Source: Primula veris (Eukaryota; Streptophyta; Magnoliopsida; Ericales; Primulaceae). From it: DNA of 64,000 nt. Location: NCBI GenBank assembly GCA_963682055.1, contig OY821747.1, forward strand, positions 14,496,258 through 14,560,257, written 5' to 3'. The notes beneath the pieces are model-generated. The model was not told where the DNA came from. It searched no databases and was given only the letters and a program-made list of their open reading frames with translations. Each line of letters starts with the position of its first letter. Position 1 is the first letter of the stretch. A program made the position numbers and the translations under genes. Shown one piece after another: positions 41,497-54,335 of the stretch.

Positions 41497-41965
41497 TATG
41501 TATGCACTTTTCTCGGTTGTGTATGAACTTTCTTGATTGTGTATGCACTTTTCTTGATTGTGTATGTATTTTTCTCGATTGTGTATGTACTTTTTTGGAT
41601 TGTGTATGCACTTATCTTTACCGTGTATGTATTTTTTTCGATTGTCTATACACTTTTGTGTATACATTTTTCTGGATTATGTATGAAATTTTTTCGATTT
41701 GTATACACTTTTTCTAGACGTATATGTATTTTTTTGTGAATTGTGTAAATTTTTCTTGATTGTGTATGCAATTTTTCTAAATTATGTATGCACTTTTATC
41801 GATGTGTATGCACTTTTTCTAGATGTATATGCATTTTTTTGTGTATTGTATAAATTTTTCTAAATTGTGTATACAGTTTCTCGACTGTGTATGCAATTTT
41901 TTGGATTGTTTATCCACTTTTCTGATTGTGTATGCATTTTTCTTAATTGTTTATGCACTTTTTTC
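41497..41965. repeat. Minisatellite of about 21 bases, right arm (inverted)
   Basis: About 20 units on the theme attgtgtatgcacttttct, complementary to the left arm units. Separated from them by an A-rich spacer of about 60 bases. Confidence 0.88.
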
Positions 41966-42732
41966 GATTGAGTTTTTTATTTTATTTTTTGTAATTTTTT
42001 AGAAAAAAGTATTTTTTTAAAATTGTCTTATGAATTTTTAGAAAAAATTATCTTCTTTGTAATTTTTTTTTGCATTTTTTGAATTTTTATATATTTTTTT
42101 GGATTGTTTTAAGTTTAAATTGGGTGGGGGTTGACGGCGGTAGCGGCGTATCGTCGGAGATCTGACGGACCACCACCATCGCGACCAAAACATAAGCAAG
42201 TGGTGTGTCAGAGTATAGATATAAACTGTAGTTGAGCAGAGAAAGAGTTGTAGTAGAGTCTGATAGTTTTTAGATGAACAGAGAGATAGAGATGTGATGA
42301 GAGAGAAAGTATGACCTAAATGAAAGAAAATGTTTGGTATAATACTTTTTTTGAATATTTGACATTTATTGAGACTTTTTTGACATTAGTCAAAAAATAA
42401 ACAGGAACAGAAGAAAAGTAAAAATTATATATGAGACCTATATTAAATTCAATCACATCTCCATTGTGGGAGACTCTGCTGCCACATTACTAGACCGTGA
42501 GTCGCACCCCACTCGTCGTTTATCACCACCCGTTTCCTAATCATCGGTATTATCCAAGCGAAATTGTATTTGATCGTTATCAAGATTCATTCGTTGCAAT
42601 ATTTCTCTACTATATTTTATAGTTTTGATGAAAATCCGACCATTTTTTAAATTAAAATATACATATACATATTCAAAAGAATGACTTGCTTTCATATAGA
42701 AGCAATACTACAAAATAGGCATGGCATCTGAC

Positions 42733-42896
42733 CAGGGGCGGCATAGACGCAAGTCCAGTAAGGCTTGGGCCTGGGACAAAAAAAACTGGGCTGGAAAAAA
42801 AAAAATATATATATTTTTTTTTGGTAATGGGCTTTGGGCAAAAATAAATAAATTTGGATTATATCTTGTGCAACCAGTACTGTTAGGCCGCCCTTG
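42733..42896. mobile_element. hAT MITE with perfect 8-base duplication
   Basis: 164 bases with ends CAGGGGCGG and, reversed, CAAGGGCGG. The flanking 8-mers are both CATCTGAC (42725-42732 and 42897-42904). Subterminal cttgggc/gctttgggc repeats. Typical of small hAT derivatives. Confidence 0.93.
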
Positions 42897-42904
42897 CATC
42901 TGAC

Positions 42905-43858
42905 CAAAACATTCAATTCAATAGAATTTGAAGCAAGGGCACTGAAATTTATACTTGCCATCAATAGATTCACACTATTTAAACTCGACTTTTTTTAAAT
43001 TTAATGAGCTTATTTGTAAAAAATCATTCACATCACCCTCATATTAAATTCTCTATTTTCAAAGAGTATCACTATCACTCTTTATAAATAAAGAAAATTA
43101 GTTCTCCTCATCAACCAAAAAATAATATTTTATTTTGGATCACAACTTCAATCATGTATTATTTCAGCACAAAAACTAAACTAATTCTTAAAGTACAATA
43201 CAAAAATTAATAAAATATTAATAGAGAGAGTGTTTTGAAGAGATTGAAAAATCAATAAAAATTTAAGTGACTCTCTAAACATAAAAAAAATAAGATTTTC
43301 ACTCCTTATTTAACAAAAAATTTAGATAGATTGATATGAATGTTCTAACAAACCAAATAGACAAACTTTGTTCGAGAAGAGTGGCTTGGCCATCCCAAAC
43401 ATTTTCATTTCATGTAGTGGACTAATTAGAATTACTAGCTCATATATGATACCCAAATAATATAGGAAAGACAATTCAGCTTTAGTTTTGAATTATAATT
43501 AATAAGTATAGGGCCAACTTTTAAAAGCATAAAAGCGAGGGCATCAAAATTATAGGGGCCTCTTTTTTTACTTATATATAAAATTATTAATATACCCGTA
43601 AGAAATAATAGCATTTTATTTTACTATTAATATATAACTGACCACAAAAAAAATTCAAATTTTATTTCCAAATAAAGAAAAAAAACACATAACAGTCTCG
43701 GTCTCTCAAAAAATGTAACAAAGGTTCTTGATTTTCTACTCTACAGGTAAATAAAATATTTATATCACTACTTGTAAGTTAATTTTGATTTGATGAACTC
43801 AAAATAGGTTAAACAAAATTACTCTCCTTTGAAATTATAATAGATTTGGGGGTTTATT
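42905..43858. other. Intergenic, nothing recognised
   Basis: AT-rich with no reading frame of note and no repeat ends detected. Confidence 0.4.
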
Positions 43859-44442
43859 CGAATCCATTTTTACCGCCCTAATTTTTTTAGGCTAGCCTAT
43901 CTTAGTTTTTTATGGGTCATTGGATAAAAAATAATCGAATTTAATGGTCAACAAAAACTATAAAAAAAAATAAGTAAAAAAAGGGTTGACACGATTACAT
44001 ATATCCGATACTTTTTCGGTACGATTGATAAATTTGATTTTTATTTTCTACGTAACGTTTTTTAAATGCATCAGATACTTTTTCGGTATGGTTGATAAAT
44101 TTGTTTTTTATTTTTATTTTCATATGGTGCACTATAATTCAGTGTCAACCAATAGAATATTTTAGTTATTTTGGGTTCATTAATATGTATTGAGTTTTTA
44201 GTGGTTGACACACATTTACCGGGTTTACGGTAGTGTTACTCTAAAATAACGTACCGTAATCGCATTGAGAATTTTTTTTTTTTTAACTACTCGTGCTACC
44301 GAGGAGTGTATGTAGCCAATTCTAAATAGTAATATTTTCATAATTTTTGCTGAACCTTGGATGGGATTGCTTTTGATCGAATGACCCCCAAAAAATTAGG
44401 ATAGGCTAACCTAACAAAAGTAGGACAACAAAAATTGATTCG
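43859..44442. mobile_element. Non-coding element with inverted ends of about 90 bases
   Basis: Left end cgaatccatttttaccg and right end, reversed, cgaatcaatttttgttg, continuing with ggctagcctatc / ggttagcctatcc, taattttttggggg-like stretches and gggtcattggat / gggtcattcgat. Flanks gtttatt and gttcatt agree in six of seven bases. It contains the repeat shared with 37235-37425. The superfamily is undetermined. Confidence 0.72.
44105..44275. repeat. Dispersed repeat shared with 37235-37425
   Basis: Second copy of the repeat, located inside the inverted-end element at 43859-44442. Confidence 0.72.
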
Positions 44443-46837
44443 GTTCATTCATATAGGCTTATGACTCATGAGCTTTTGCTGATGATTTAAACAACTAAAT
44501 TTGGAGATTTTAAATTAATATTTTAATTGGGTATATTTATTCTCAATTTTGTGTATATGATTGATTTAGTAATTTATTATGATAATTTATCAGGTGCGTT
44601 TGTGTCGGATTATTTATTTAAAACATGATGGGAAAAAGAATAAATTATTAATTCGAGTGTTTTTTTTAATATTTTAATAGTTAAAGTAATGTTAGTATTT
44701 AAGGTATTTTTTTTTATCGGATTTAGGTCTCCAAAAATACTGGAGACGGTGTCGATAACTATCAGTGTAAAAGATAAATGATCGCTATTAATAGTCACAT
44801 TAATAGTTATATATTCAGTTCAAACCACTTTATAAGTGATTTCTGCATTGCCATTCAGCTCCATTAACTAACTTTTGAGTTGCCCATCAGCTCAATGAGT
44901 TGTCATTCTCCTTACATGAACCAATTTATGATCGTTTTAATAGGCATTCACTTCAAAATATTGTTTTTGAATTGAAATTTGAATGACCATCTTATTTTAG
45001 TGCTCAATGACCATTATAAAATATATTCAACCTTGTGGTTGTACCTTTGTCGGAATTCGCAGTTGCTGATGCTTTTTAGAGATCAGGTGAGTTCATGTGT
45101 GCTCTGATTAGTACTCCAGAGCTTGTTAGATCCTTTCGAAGCTCCATTGAGCTCCTCAAGCATGTGGAAACTCGATAGAACGAAAGAATAGTTGACATAA
45201 CCTAGCGCAGCTTGTCAAAACCTGTAAGTGTTTTTCAAAGCTCGGTGAGCCTTCTAAAACCCATGCATGCTTGGGTGAACTTATAATTCATGATCGAGAT
45301 ATATTTTATAATTAAGTAGTTAGTTCAACCCTTATATCCTGTTAATTATCCGAATGCAGTAATATCTTATTATATATGATTATTTTGTATGATCTGACTA
45401 AAGGGATACTAAATTTAAAAATAAATGAAAACAATAAAATTAATTTTCTCATTGTATCCACTTAAAACCAAAATCTATGAAAAGGTTGGTGGCATAACAG
45501 AAAAGAATAATACTTACCACCCCGTTTAGTAACACCTCTCTCATTGGCCCGACAGACGTAGCATCACATGAAATAAGTGGGTATCATATTAATATATTTA
45601 ATTTTTAACGAGTGTCACTAATGATCATACACATAAGTTCAAAATTTACAGAAAATTAGTCTAACAAATTGATACATTCTGGAAAAGAAAGGGTCCAGAA
45701 TCTCCATATCTAGTCAAACATGTCGGACAAACACTTTAATAAAATGATATGGAATGCATTTAGTGGGGCTAATAATCAAACAAGTAGTGGTCCACTTTCA
45801 CAAGAAGGGGATGCATTCAAAAGAAACGGATTTACCTTATCCTTTCGCTCTTTATTATTAAATTTGCTGACACGTTTTGTCACTCAAATAGTTAAAAACT
45901 TAAAAAGCATATCCTAATTAGGAGTTAGGACCCTTGTGTTGTCGATTGTCCAAATCATAATTGTAGTGCCATGGGAAAAACATTTTAACCCGAAACATAA
46001 TGAAAAAGTTCAAAGATTTATTAATAAGAAATATGTGTAGATTAGAAATTTGCAAAAATATATGGAAAACACGATATTTGTAAATGGAAAAAAGCAAGTT
46101 TCCATTTAGTATGGATTTAATCAAAGCAATTAGTATTGAAAAGCTAAATCAATTAGCGGGTATTATTTACGTCTTCTAGGAAGGGAAATATTTATTTGCT
46201 ATATATGTTTCAGTACAAATCTCGATACTCTACCCTAATTTTGGTCGCTTTACGAACCCTTGTGCCTTGTTGGGAGTTCCCATCTATGTATCCCTCTCGG
46301 GTGGTCATCATCATCCGCAGTGAGCCTAAGCCCATCACATGACAACTTGGTCTTTTGAGAGCTACCTCTCACGGATGTTTGAGGAAAATCACCAGTTTCA
46401 TGGATATAGAATCATGGATACCGGATAGCAATTTCTTCTTTCATATATCATGCACACAACAGAGGGCACAAAAACATGAATGGTATTTAGCTGACAGCTT
46501 GGTTGTGATTCTCATATGATTTAAGTAATAATATGGTTGTGAAGAAATTTTTATATGAAATAGATAAATAGGAAAGTGCGATTCAATTGATTTAACGATT
46601 AATCCTTTTGGAATAAATCGGTTTTTACATGGCTTCTTGCATTAGCGCAGAGGAAAATAAGTAACAAAATAAAATTCTGAGCGCATAAAAAAATAGCAAG
46701 TACCCCTTCTGTTGCACCAAGCTGTAAAATATTCTCTCCCACACCAAGATATACAACAATAAGACCATAAAATAATATGCAACTCCATCAAGCAAGCCCC
46801 CCCAAGATGAAAGCAATCCCAAAATTTAAACTGATCA
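44443..46837. other. Region downstream of the Rab gene, nothing else recognised
   Basis: It contains the Rab 3'UTR next to 46838 and AT-rich intergenic sequence. No repeat ends, RNA genes or convincing frames were found. A poly(A) signal could not be placed with confidence. Confidence 0.45.
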
Positions 46838-49800
46838 TTATGAGGAACAGCACATCCCACGTTTCTCTGGGACTATCTGTCCTGGTCCAGGGACAAAAAT
46901 CTTCTTTCCAGTTAAAGACACAGCAGGATTATCATTCGCATCTTCGTTAGCGACGAGATTTTTCTTGTTCACAATGTTGAATATCTCTGTCAAGACGGTC
47001 ATGAATGAATCCTCGATGTTGATAGCTTCCAGTGCCGAGGTCTCCAAGAAAAACAACCCTTCCTTTTCAGCAAATTCTTTTGCGTCCTCAGTGGGGACCG
47101 TTCTCTGGTCTTCGAGATCAGATTTGTTTCCAATAAGCATGATGACAATGTTTTTGTCAGCATGGGCACGTAATTCTTCTAGCCACCGAGGTATGTGGTC
47201 AAAAGTCTGGCGTTTGGTTATGTCGTATACCAGCATTGCCCCAACTGCACCTCTGTAATACGCACTAGTAACTGCTCTGTATCTGTTCCTCGTTTAAAAT
47301 GAGAGAAAAAAATCAGATGCTACCAAAGTTTTGAAAATATCTGAGGCTCAATAATGATGGTAACCAAATGTATCTGCATATGAGCGAAGAACAATTATTG
47401 CTTGTTCGTCTAGATGATCTTGTAACAGAGAAATCTTTTGAGTAGTAGTACAATAAATATGATAATAGTATTCATGTAAAATTATAACTGGTAAATCTTG
47501 AATCATGATGGTGCCGCCACAACATATGATTATTACTTGTATGTTCCGGAGTCTGGACTATAGAACATGTGACTCATGTATATGACAGCATTAATCTACA
47601 TTCAGAAAATTAGGTAGTTGAAAAATATATTATGTTTGACTAATCTGATTTAAACTAAAGAGAAGTATTCATGAGAAAAGAAAATTGCTGTCAAGGTTAA
47701 ACCTACAAACTAATATAGTTGGGACGAGTATTTCGGGAAACTACGAAAAATAAAGTTCATCCTTAATAATAAAATAGAATTCAGCGGGGAAAAGCAAACA
47801 GTCTCAGGATCCTAAACTGGAAAAGTGAGGAAATTTATTAAAATTTAGCAAGTACGTTAAGATAACATATAAAGGGCAACCCCGGTGCTAAAGAATATGA
47901 ATGAATAAACCCCCCGGATATAATAGAAAAATATTATCAATTTATCATGAAAGTGAATATCGTGAAGATGGTTCTGGTGAATATGTGATCCATCCAAGAA
48001 CGGCTCCTGGGGAAAAAACATGGTAAACTGACTTCTCTAACTAGAATCAATGTCAACAATATGTTTCCACTCAGGATACGATTGTTGGTTATTTGTTTCG
48101 ACACAGATCTTAAAACACTAACTTTTTCAAAAAATATTTAATTTAGCAATAATAAATACAGGATGACAGAAGGAAAGGGCAACATTAAGATGCAGAATCA
48201 ATAGTGGAGGATAAAAGATATCGAGAAAAAAATTACAAAAAAAAAAACCCTCAAGAGAACAGAAAAGAGAGAAAGCAAATAATAAGAAATGCCGTGATAA
48301 AAGATAATATGCAGACGGCAAGAATTGTGAAGGAAAGAAAGAACAACTAAAAAAAAATGCTAAAATCGAACACAGTGAGCCTCCTACAAAAACAAGGTAT
48401 AAGAAAGGGAAGTGGTGGAAGCAGACAAAATCTACAGATCGAGCGGGCACTTCCGAGCAGCAAGTTTGGATCACCAAGTATGTGGAAAAAAAAACGATAT
48501 ATAGGTCCTATAAGTGATTAAGTGGTAGCTTAAAAAAAGTGATCAAGTGGTAGCTTAAAAAAAGTGATTAAGTGGTAGCTTAAAAAAAGTGATTAAGTGG
48601 TAGCTTAAAAAAAGTGAATAAGTGGTAGCTTAAAAAAAGTGAATAAGTGGTAGCTTAAAAAAAGTGATTAAGTGGTAGCTTAAAAAAAGTGATTAAGTGG
48701 TAGCTTAAAATAAGTGATTAAGTGGTAGCTTAAAATAAGTGATTAAGTGGTAGCTTAAAAAAGTGATTAAGTGGTAGCTTAAAAAAAGTGATTAACCAAT
48801 AGCTTAAAAAAAGTGATTAAGTGGGGTCTTCTGGTTTGTCCATCTTACTGTTGAATGGAAGCCTACAGAGGAGAGAAGGTGAAGCTGCTCCATGGGCTTG
48901 ATTAAAATGCCGTGTTTTGAGGAAGAGTATAAATGCAATGTTATCGGATATTTCCCCTCCCACAAAAAAAAAAGAAATAAACAAAACCACTCTCATCAAA
49001 ACTTGAACTTGTACGATCTCTTTGTCTTGTGTCAAATATACAAAAAACTCACAAACTTGATAATCTCATAAAAACATCATGGCATAAGGGGAACGCCAAT
49101 GATTGCAAACCCAAAAATGAAAGTACAAGATAACACTTGTAATGCGGTCAGGATAAAATCATCAAAACACAACACGTTTAGCAATAAAGTAAACGCACTG
49201 CTTACAATCATACAAATATGAATCTATGATTCAGCCATTTCATCCTTTTAAGCATGATTCCATGAATAAAACTATTTTTCCAGAGTATCGGAAAGACATG
49301 TATAAGCTTGAACATACAAAAAATACAGTTCCCAAAACAAGTGCTTTTTTACTCCTGTCATCAGGTTTACACAGTTGTCCACGTGATCACAGATTTATAG
49401 TTGAAGAACTAATTAGGATGCTCATTACTTGCCAATGCATATAATTAGATGGTAAAACATAACAAAACATGCCCTACGAATGGTGTAAAGATCAAACACA
49501 TAGATAAAGAACTACTAATGTATGAAGACTGATACACATAAAAACAGTTGTGCAGCTAGAAATGAAAACAAGTTCTGAGTTGATATTGAATTGGAAAAAG
49601 CATGTTGTAACATAGAAGCCACACAGAAAAGGAGAATATGTAATGTAGAAACAAATTACAATATGTACGCAACTTTAACATTTTTTCTTGCAGTGCATAT
49701 ATAACTGTAAATTATAATCCCAACTTCTAACCAAACTAATAAAGCAAACAAAATTCAGCATAAACAAAAGAAGCAACACCTGGATTAGATGGTGTCTAGG

Positions 49801-52800
49801 GTTACTAACTGAACTAAACTATTTTATTCAGAATGACATTAATGTTTAAACCCAGAACAAAAAGAAGTCATGTATTCCACAGAACTGCCACAAGGTTATG
49901 ACACTGAGATCTAAATATACCATCACAAAAGAGATTTTGCAACTAAAAAGGCTAAATTAAACCCTCATTATCACCTCAAATAATTTCTTTATCAGGTTGT
50001 ATATGCATACTGGTCTTGATTACCATATACATATTAGAGAAATGCAAAAGCTGAAGTCAATTGGTGACTTGAAATGGCAATAGCATCAGGATTCATTAAA
50101 CAAATGCTGCTTCTTGAACTGCCAGAGCGACAGTCATATCAAAGCTAATAAATACGAAAAAAAGAGTTTAATTGTATTTGAAACAATGTTGTAAAGGTCG
50201 CTAGGCGAGGATGGAGTCCTTGAGGACTTGAGGCAGAGATTGAAAAGGTTCCATTTCATATTTCATATACTAATAATAAGGACATACGCCTTGCATGGTA
50301 AATGAAGCTCTAAAGTCTATATAGGCTATTACTATTAGTTATTCGACCATTATCTAACATAAGATCTGAAAACATAAGAGAAAACAAGTTCCACAAACAG
50401 ACTTTACTAGTTCAAATTCTAAGCCTGAAAAGTCCAGGAAAAACAAACTAGTTAGCCAATTCCTAGTTAACCAACTCATTATCTTTCTCTGACTAATCAT
50501 TTCCCAATTCAACCCCTACTCAATGCTTGCACAGTCAAATGCCGGTCATTCTCCATATTAAATTGCTCATCTACTCAAGATCTTTTAGTATTTCATGCAT
50601 ACTAGACCCAATTAGACAAGGTTCATTTAATCTCAAATAGTTCTTTTAGGGCTGACGACCTCTAAAGCCTGACATATTGGGGCAGTCAACCAACGTCTAA
50701 CATCAAAGAGGAGCCTGGCGGCTCAAGGAGAAGGGCCAACTGGCCAAGACCTGGCACAGCCAGGTTTTGCAGAAAACTATTTGAAAGAACAGTAGATACA
50801 TATTTTTATCCGAAAGCACATTCAGTAGAAAGACTCTAAAACTCAAAATACTAACAGAGAAAACGGCATATAGCGCAAAGATGTTGGGTTATACTCCCTA
50901 CCCATTCACAATCTCACTGATCAGTTTTGATGGGGTGTGAGGGAAGATTAGAGTTGCAATAGAACCACGCCGCTTATGTATTGATCATGTTGTATGGGTT
51001 TATCGTCCATATTTCATGTGTTTGGTGAGTATCTTACTCATTATGATCCATTCATTTGTTTCATATTAATGTATTTTCCACTCGAGGGTCAAATAAAAAG
51101 CTACTGATGTCTTTAACAAAAAGAAAATCAACGTTTATAAGGCTTTCTAACAGCTAACACATCAGCAAAATGAAAAAAGACTTGTGACGTGACAAGGAAA
51201 AATTAATTTTTTACCATGAAATTTGATAAAACGGAACCCCGATTTTAAGATTTAAAGGCTCAATAATGCAACTCCTCATTTCTCTTTGTACCATCGTCCA
51301 CTGCTCAATGGTGCGTAAGTAATACTTTCCTAATCTTAAATAAATAAATAAAATACAAACGGGTTTCTTTTTTTAAAGATCGAGATTACATACTGAACAA
51401 GAACTTCCCGGACAACCAAACCCAATTAACCCAGTGTAAAGCTTAACAATGCACAGTAAAACTTAATTCATACATACCTAATAATAAACTTAACCAAAAC
51501 AAATAAGGTTTTTTTTATTAAGCATGAGAGTATGCACTAAACAATAACTATCCCGAAATGACAAAACCCAAGTAAACATGGACGGAGCTAGGTGGGGGTT
51601 GGCAGGGATATAGCATCCCATATTTGTATAAAAATAAACCACACGCCGTACATATTATACATACAAATACTTAGAAGTCTAAAAGGGACTCCAACACCTC
51701 TATATTGAGAAAAACCCGATCTTTTACCATATATCTAGATCTTATTATTATTATTTTTTATTGATTTTAGCCTTTCAGCAGTACTAGTTCCGCTGCTGTT
51801 AGCACACCCACATATTTTTCACGTTTGAAGTAAACTAAGTGTCATGCTCAATAAAACTTAATTGATACATACCTAATATTAAACAAAAAAAGTTCTTTTT
51901 ACAATAAAGTTCAAGAGTAACTAGTTACCTAACATTAATGTAGCCGGAAAACGATCCAAGTAAATTACGGCCATGTTAGTTTACAGTATATAAAATACTA
52001 TAAGGTTACAATTTGTGACAAAATAATATGAATAGTATATAAAATCAGTGGCGAAACTAGAATTTTGTTGTTGTTGTAATTATGGGGTGCTCAAAGGCTA
52101 AAAATCTATATAAACACATTCAAGGTACACGGTAAAGAGCATTTTTTTCGGATATGGGGGTCTTGAGTCCCTTTTAACCTGTAACTAGTTCCCGGGGCAG
52201 CCCTGGAACCACCGCCACCTGAGCGGAACCAATTTTTGCCGCCCTTTTTTCTATTTTAGTAAATGTTAAGGACAAAATATGTTACTTGATAGTTCTAAAT
52301 GTTGGGGGTTTCAAAAATACAACAAATCTAGCTACTATACGTATTAGACAAACTAGGTAAAATACAGGGAACTTTTGTGTAAATATACCATCTTCTTACC
52401 CCATCCCTGCAACACATTTTTAGGGCTCAATACCTCCTTCACCAACAATTGAAGAGAAAAATCGAGCTTGGTAGGTGCAAAATTAACTCAAAATTTTAAA
52501 AATACTTAACAAGATCCTAGTCTGGCTTGTATCACACAAGGACCGCCACCGATTAGTCCCTCCATTTTATATAATAACACCAAATAGGAGTTATCAGTTA
52601 TACCCCCTTATTAGTATAAAATATAGTCGTAGACTAGTAGTACAATTTTTAATGTCTAAAGAAACACATGTAAGGTTGTCCAACAGTACAACTAATATTA
52701 TGCCGCAAACAAACATGATATAAGGTTAGTCCCCCAGTCTCCCACAATACAACTAATATTATACCACAAGCAAACATGAAACATGTGGTATAGATATGCT

Positions 52801-54104
52801 ACCGTATACAAAATGATAGATAGATACATAAGGTGGGGGGTAGTCGTAAAAAGGTACCCATCTTGGCCGGCGGTCTCCCATATGATATGAATTAGAACAC
52901 AAATAACTAATAACCCCATATAGTGTTATTAGTTACACTTACTACTATACCATGCCATTAACAAAATGTGTAAACACGGGAAACACTATCATGAACCCGG
53001 CTAAGTTCTACAGTGTGTCACCAATTAAAACCCAACACCTATTAATGAACCTAAAAAATAACTAGGCTAAAATAAATTCAAAATACAAACCAAAAAATGT
53101 GATTGGTTGGCACACCCACGAAAATAGTGCAGCGGGTTCATAGTAGTTTTTTTGCGTAAACAAATATGATACAAGGGCGGTCCCATTGTACAACTAATTC
53201 TATACCGCAAACAAACAAACATAACATGACATGAGTGTATACAAAACGATAAATACATAAATAAAGGTGGGATATTAGTAGTAATAAAGTACCGTTCTTG
53301 TCCGGCGGTGTCCCAGATCTGAGCCTTGACAGACTTGTACCGTACCATTAACAAAATGCGTAAAAAAAACATGATACGGTTGGTCCCACAATACAACTAA
53401 CACTATACCGCAAACAAAAGCGTGTGCATACAAGTCGATAGATACATAAACGTGGGGGTAGTAGTAAAGTAACGTTCTTGGCCGGCGATGATAAATACAT
53501 TAATTAACCGCCATACCTCTAACTAATACTATACCACAAACAAACATGAAACATGATATGAGTGTATACAAAATAATAGGTACATACATAAAGGCGGGGT
53601 AGTAGAAAAAGTACCATAACTAGGAAACTGAATAGCAATTAAGTAGGAAACTAAATAAAACATAATGACTAATAAATAAGGTCTTCATCAATTAGTAGTA
53701 CTAAACTACTACTTGTACTAGACCGTACCCGTACCATTTATAAGGTTGGTCCCACAATAGAACTAATAATATACGACAACTTATACTATACCGTAAACAA
53801 ACATAACATGACATGAGTCTATACAAAACAACAGATACAAAAATAAAAGCCGAGATTGTAATAGTAGTAAAAAAGTACCGTTCTTGACCGGCAGTGTCCC
53901 AGATCTGAGCCTTAACAGACTTATTATGAATAGAAAGAGTTCTAGTTTGAAACTCAACACCAATAGTAGCTTTGGAATCCAAACTAAACTCATTTCTAGC
54001 AAACCTAGCCAACATCTGTGATTTTCCAACAGCTGAGTCACCTATTAACACTATTTTAAACACATAGTCTATCTTTTGACTCATTTCTCCGTATCCTCCG
54101 CTAC

Positions 54105-54108
<4 letters not shown>
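46838..54108 (-). CDS. Rab GTPase of the RABA4 subgroup
   Basis: Small GTPase expected to regulate secretory or recycling traffic from the trans-Golgi network to the plasma membrane and growing wall. Exon 1 is 53879-54108, exon 2 is 46838-47282; GT/AG ends split codon Arg77; 224 residues. Residues 23-30 GDSAVGKS (P-loop), 44-53 [10 protein letters not shown] (switch I), 70-77 WDTAGQER (G3), 129-132 NKSD (G4), ETSAL (G5), and C-terminal CCSS with two Cys for geranylgeranylation. [31 protein letters not shown] and [11 protein letters not shown] in the tail fit RABA4. No frame damage. The intron is 6,596 bases, very long for this family. A CT-rich 5'UTR precedes the ATG, and fragments of exon 1 are repeated on both sides of it. 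Confidence 0.94.
48511..48835. repeat. 25-base minisatellite in the Rab intron
   Basis: Eleven nearly identical units of gattaagtggtagctt plus an A-run, followed by two altered units (aaccaatagctt, agtggggtctt). The period is 25 bases, occasionally 24. Very low divergence suggests recent expansion. Confidence 0.95.
48836..52640. other. Bulk of the Rab intron, no gene recognised
   Basis: Moderately complex intronic sequence. Hints of old insertions: ggacggagctagg near 51583 (an end motif shared with the element at 59509), agtggcgaaactag near 52047, and a gtcgctaggcgagg stretch near 50197. None has a paired end I could find. Confidence 0.45.
52640..53878. repeat. Tandem degenerate copies of the exon 1/intron junction
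   Basis: About eight partial units share tataccgcaaacaaacat, catgagtgtatacaaaa and taaaggtgggatagtag-like stretches. The most distinct includes an exon-like piece (53292-53336) with [14 protein letters not shown] and the same GTAC donor. A weaker exon-like copy is at 52845-52885 and a very short one at 53471-53492. The unit next to true exon 1 (53740-53878) is the parent-like copy. Units run in the gene's orientation. Confidence 0.85.

Positions 54109-54137
<29 letters not shown>
54109..54137. repeat. (CT)n tract in the Rab 5'UTR
   Basis: An uninterrupted CT run directly upstream of the ATG (GA on the coding strand). Such tracts are common in plant 5'UTRs; a similar but shorter run follows the start-codon remnant in several array units. 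Confidence 0.95.
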
Positions 54138-54141
<4 letters not shown>

Positions 54142-54335
54142 ATCCGATTATATTTTTTGTCTTTCTTTTTTCTTTCTTCTTTCTTGCTTTTGTTGGTCAA
54201 TTACACTACAATTTACACATTATAAAAATATTAAAATTTCACCAATTACCCTTTTAGTTTGTTATGAAAACTCTATTTGCTACTACTAGTTTTGAGAAGA
54301 ACCGATGTTTATGTTTATTTGTCCCCTCTCATATG
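54138..54335 (-). promoter_or_regulatory. Rab leader/proximal promoter, parent of the upstream array
   Basis: It contains the ordered blocks that recur through the array: agatccgat, a pyrimidine-rich cttcttgctttt block, ggtcaattacac, cttttagtttgttatgaaaa and ctctatttgctact. No clear TATA box could be fixed. The leader is pyrimidine-rich on the plus strand. Confidence 0.6.

Larger units (their letters stand above)
40560..42420. mobile_element. Foldback element with inverted minisatellite core
   Basis: The outer arms are inverted copies: the left has tttagattataatttctctc, a tctcctcatct-like stretch, a gatggtggtcc..cggag motif and aatttcaacttaaaac; the right has the same in reverse up to about 42350. 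The left arm repeats its gtcggagctcc block twice (about 40827-40905 and 40965-41045). The inner core is two oppositely oriented minisatellite arrays. No transposase. The whole may fold into a stem of some 900 bases. Outer limits are estimated; Mutator-type foldback ancestry is only a guess. Confidence 0.7.

Noticed and set aside
41128..41739. Cys/Phe-rich repetitive frames on both strands
   Set aside because: They arise from the 21-base minisatellite; the repetitive composition follows the repeat and is not evidence of a protein.
41134..41965. Regular short repeats with spacers, considered as CRISPR
   Set aside because: A 21-base period without unique spacers, in a plant nuclear context and in inverted arrangement; it is a minisatellite.
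45720..45917. 65-codon plus-strand frame beginning MSDKHFNKM
   Set aside because: Short, with no domain or codon evidence, and no neighbouring exon.
48127..48477. 116-codon hydrophobic minus frame in the Rab intron
   Set aside because: Phe/Cys/Leu-rich from A-rich intronic sequence; no family features and no splice context.
52698..53396. Short minus frames containing a [12 protein letters not shown] motif, as possible extra Rab genes
   Set aside because: Only the exon 1 end is present, followed by intron sequence; they are duplicated junction fragments inside the intron.
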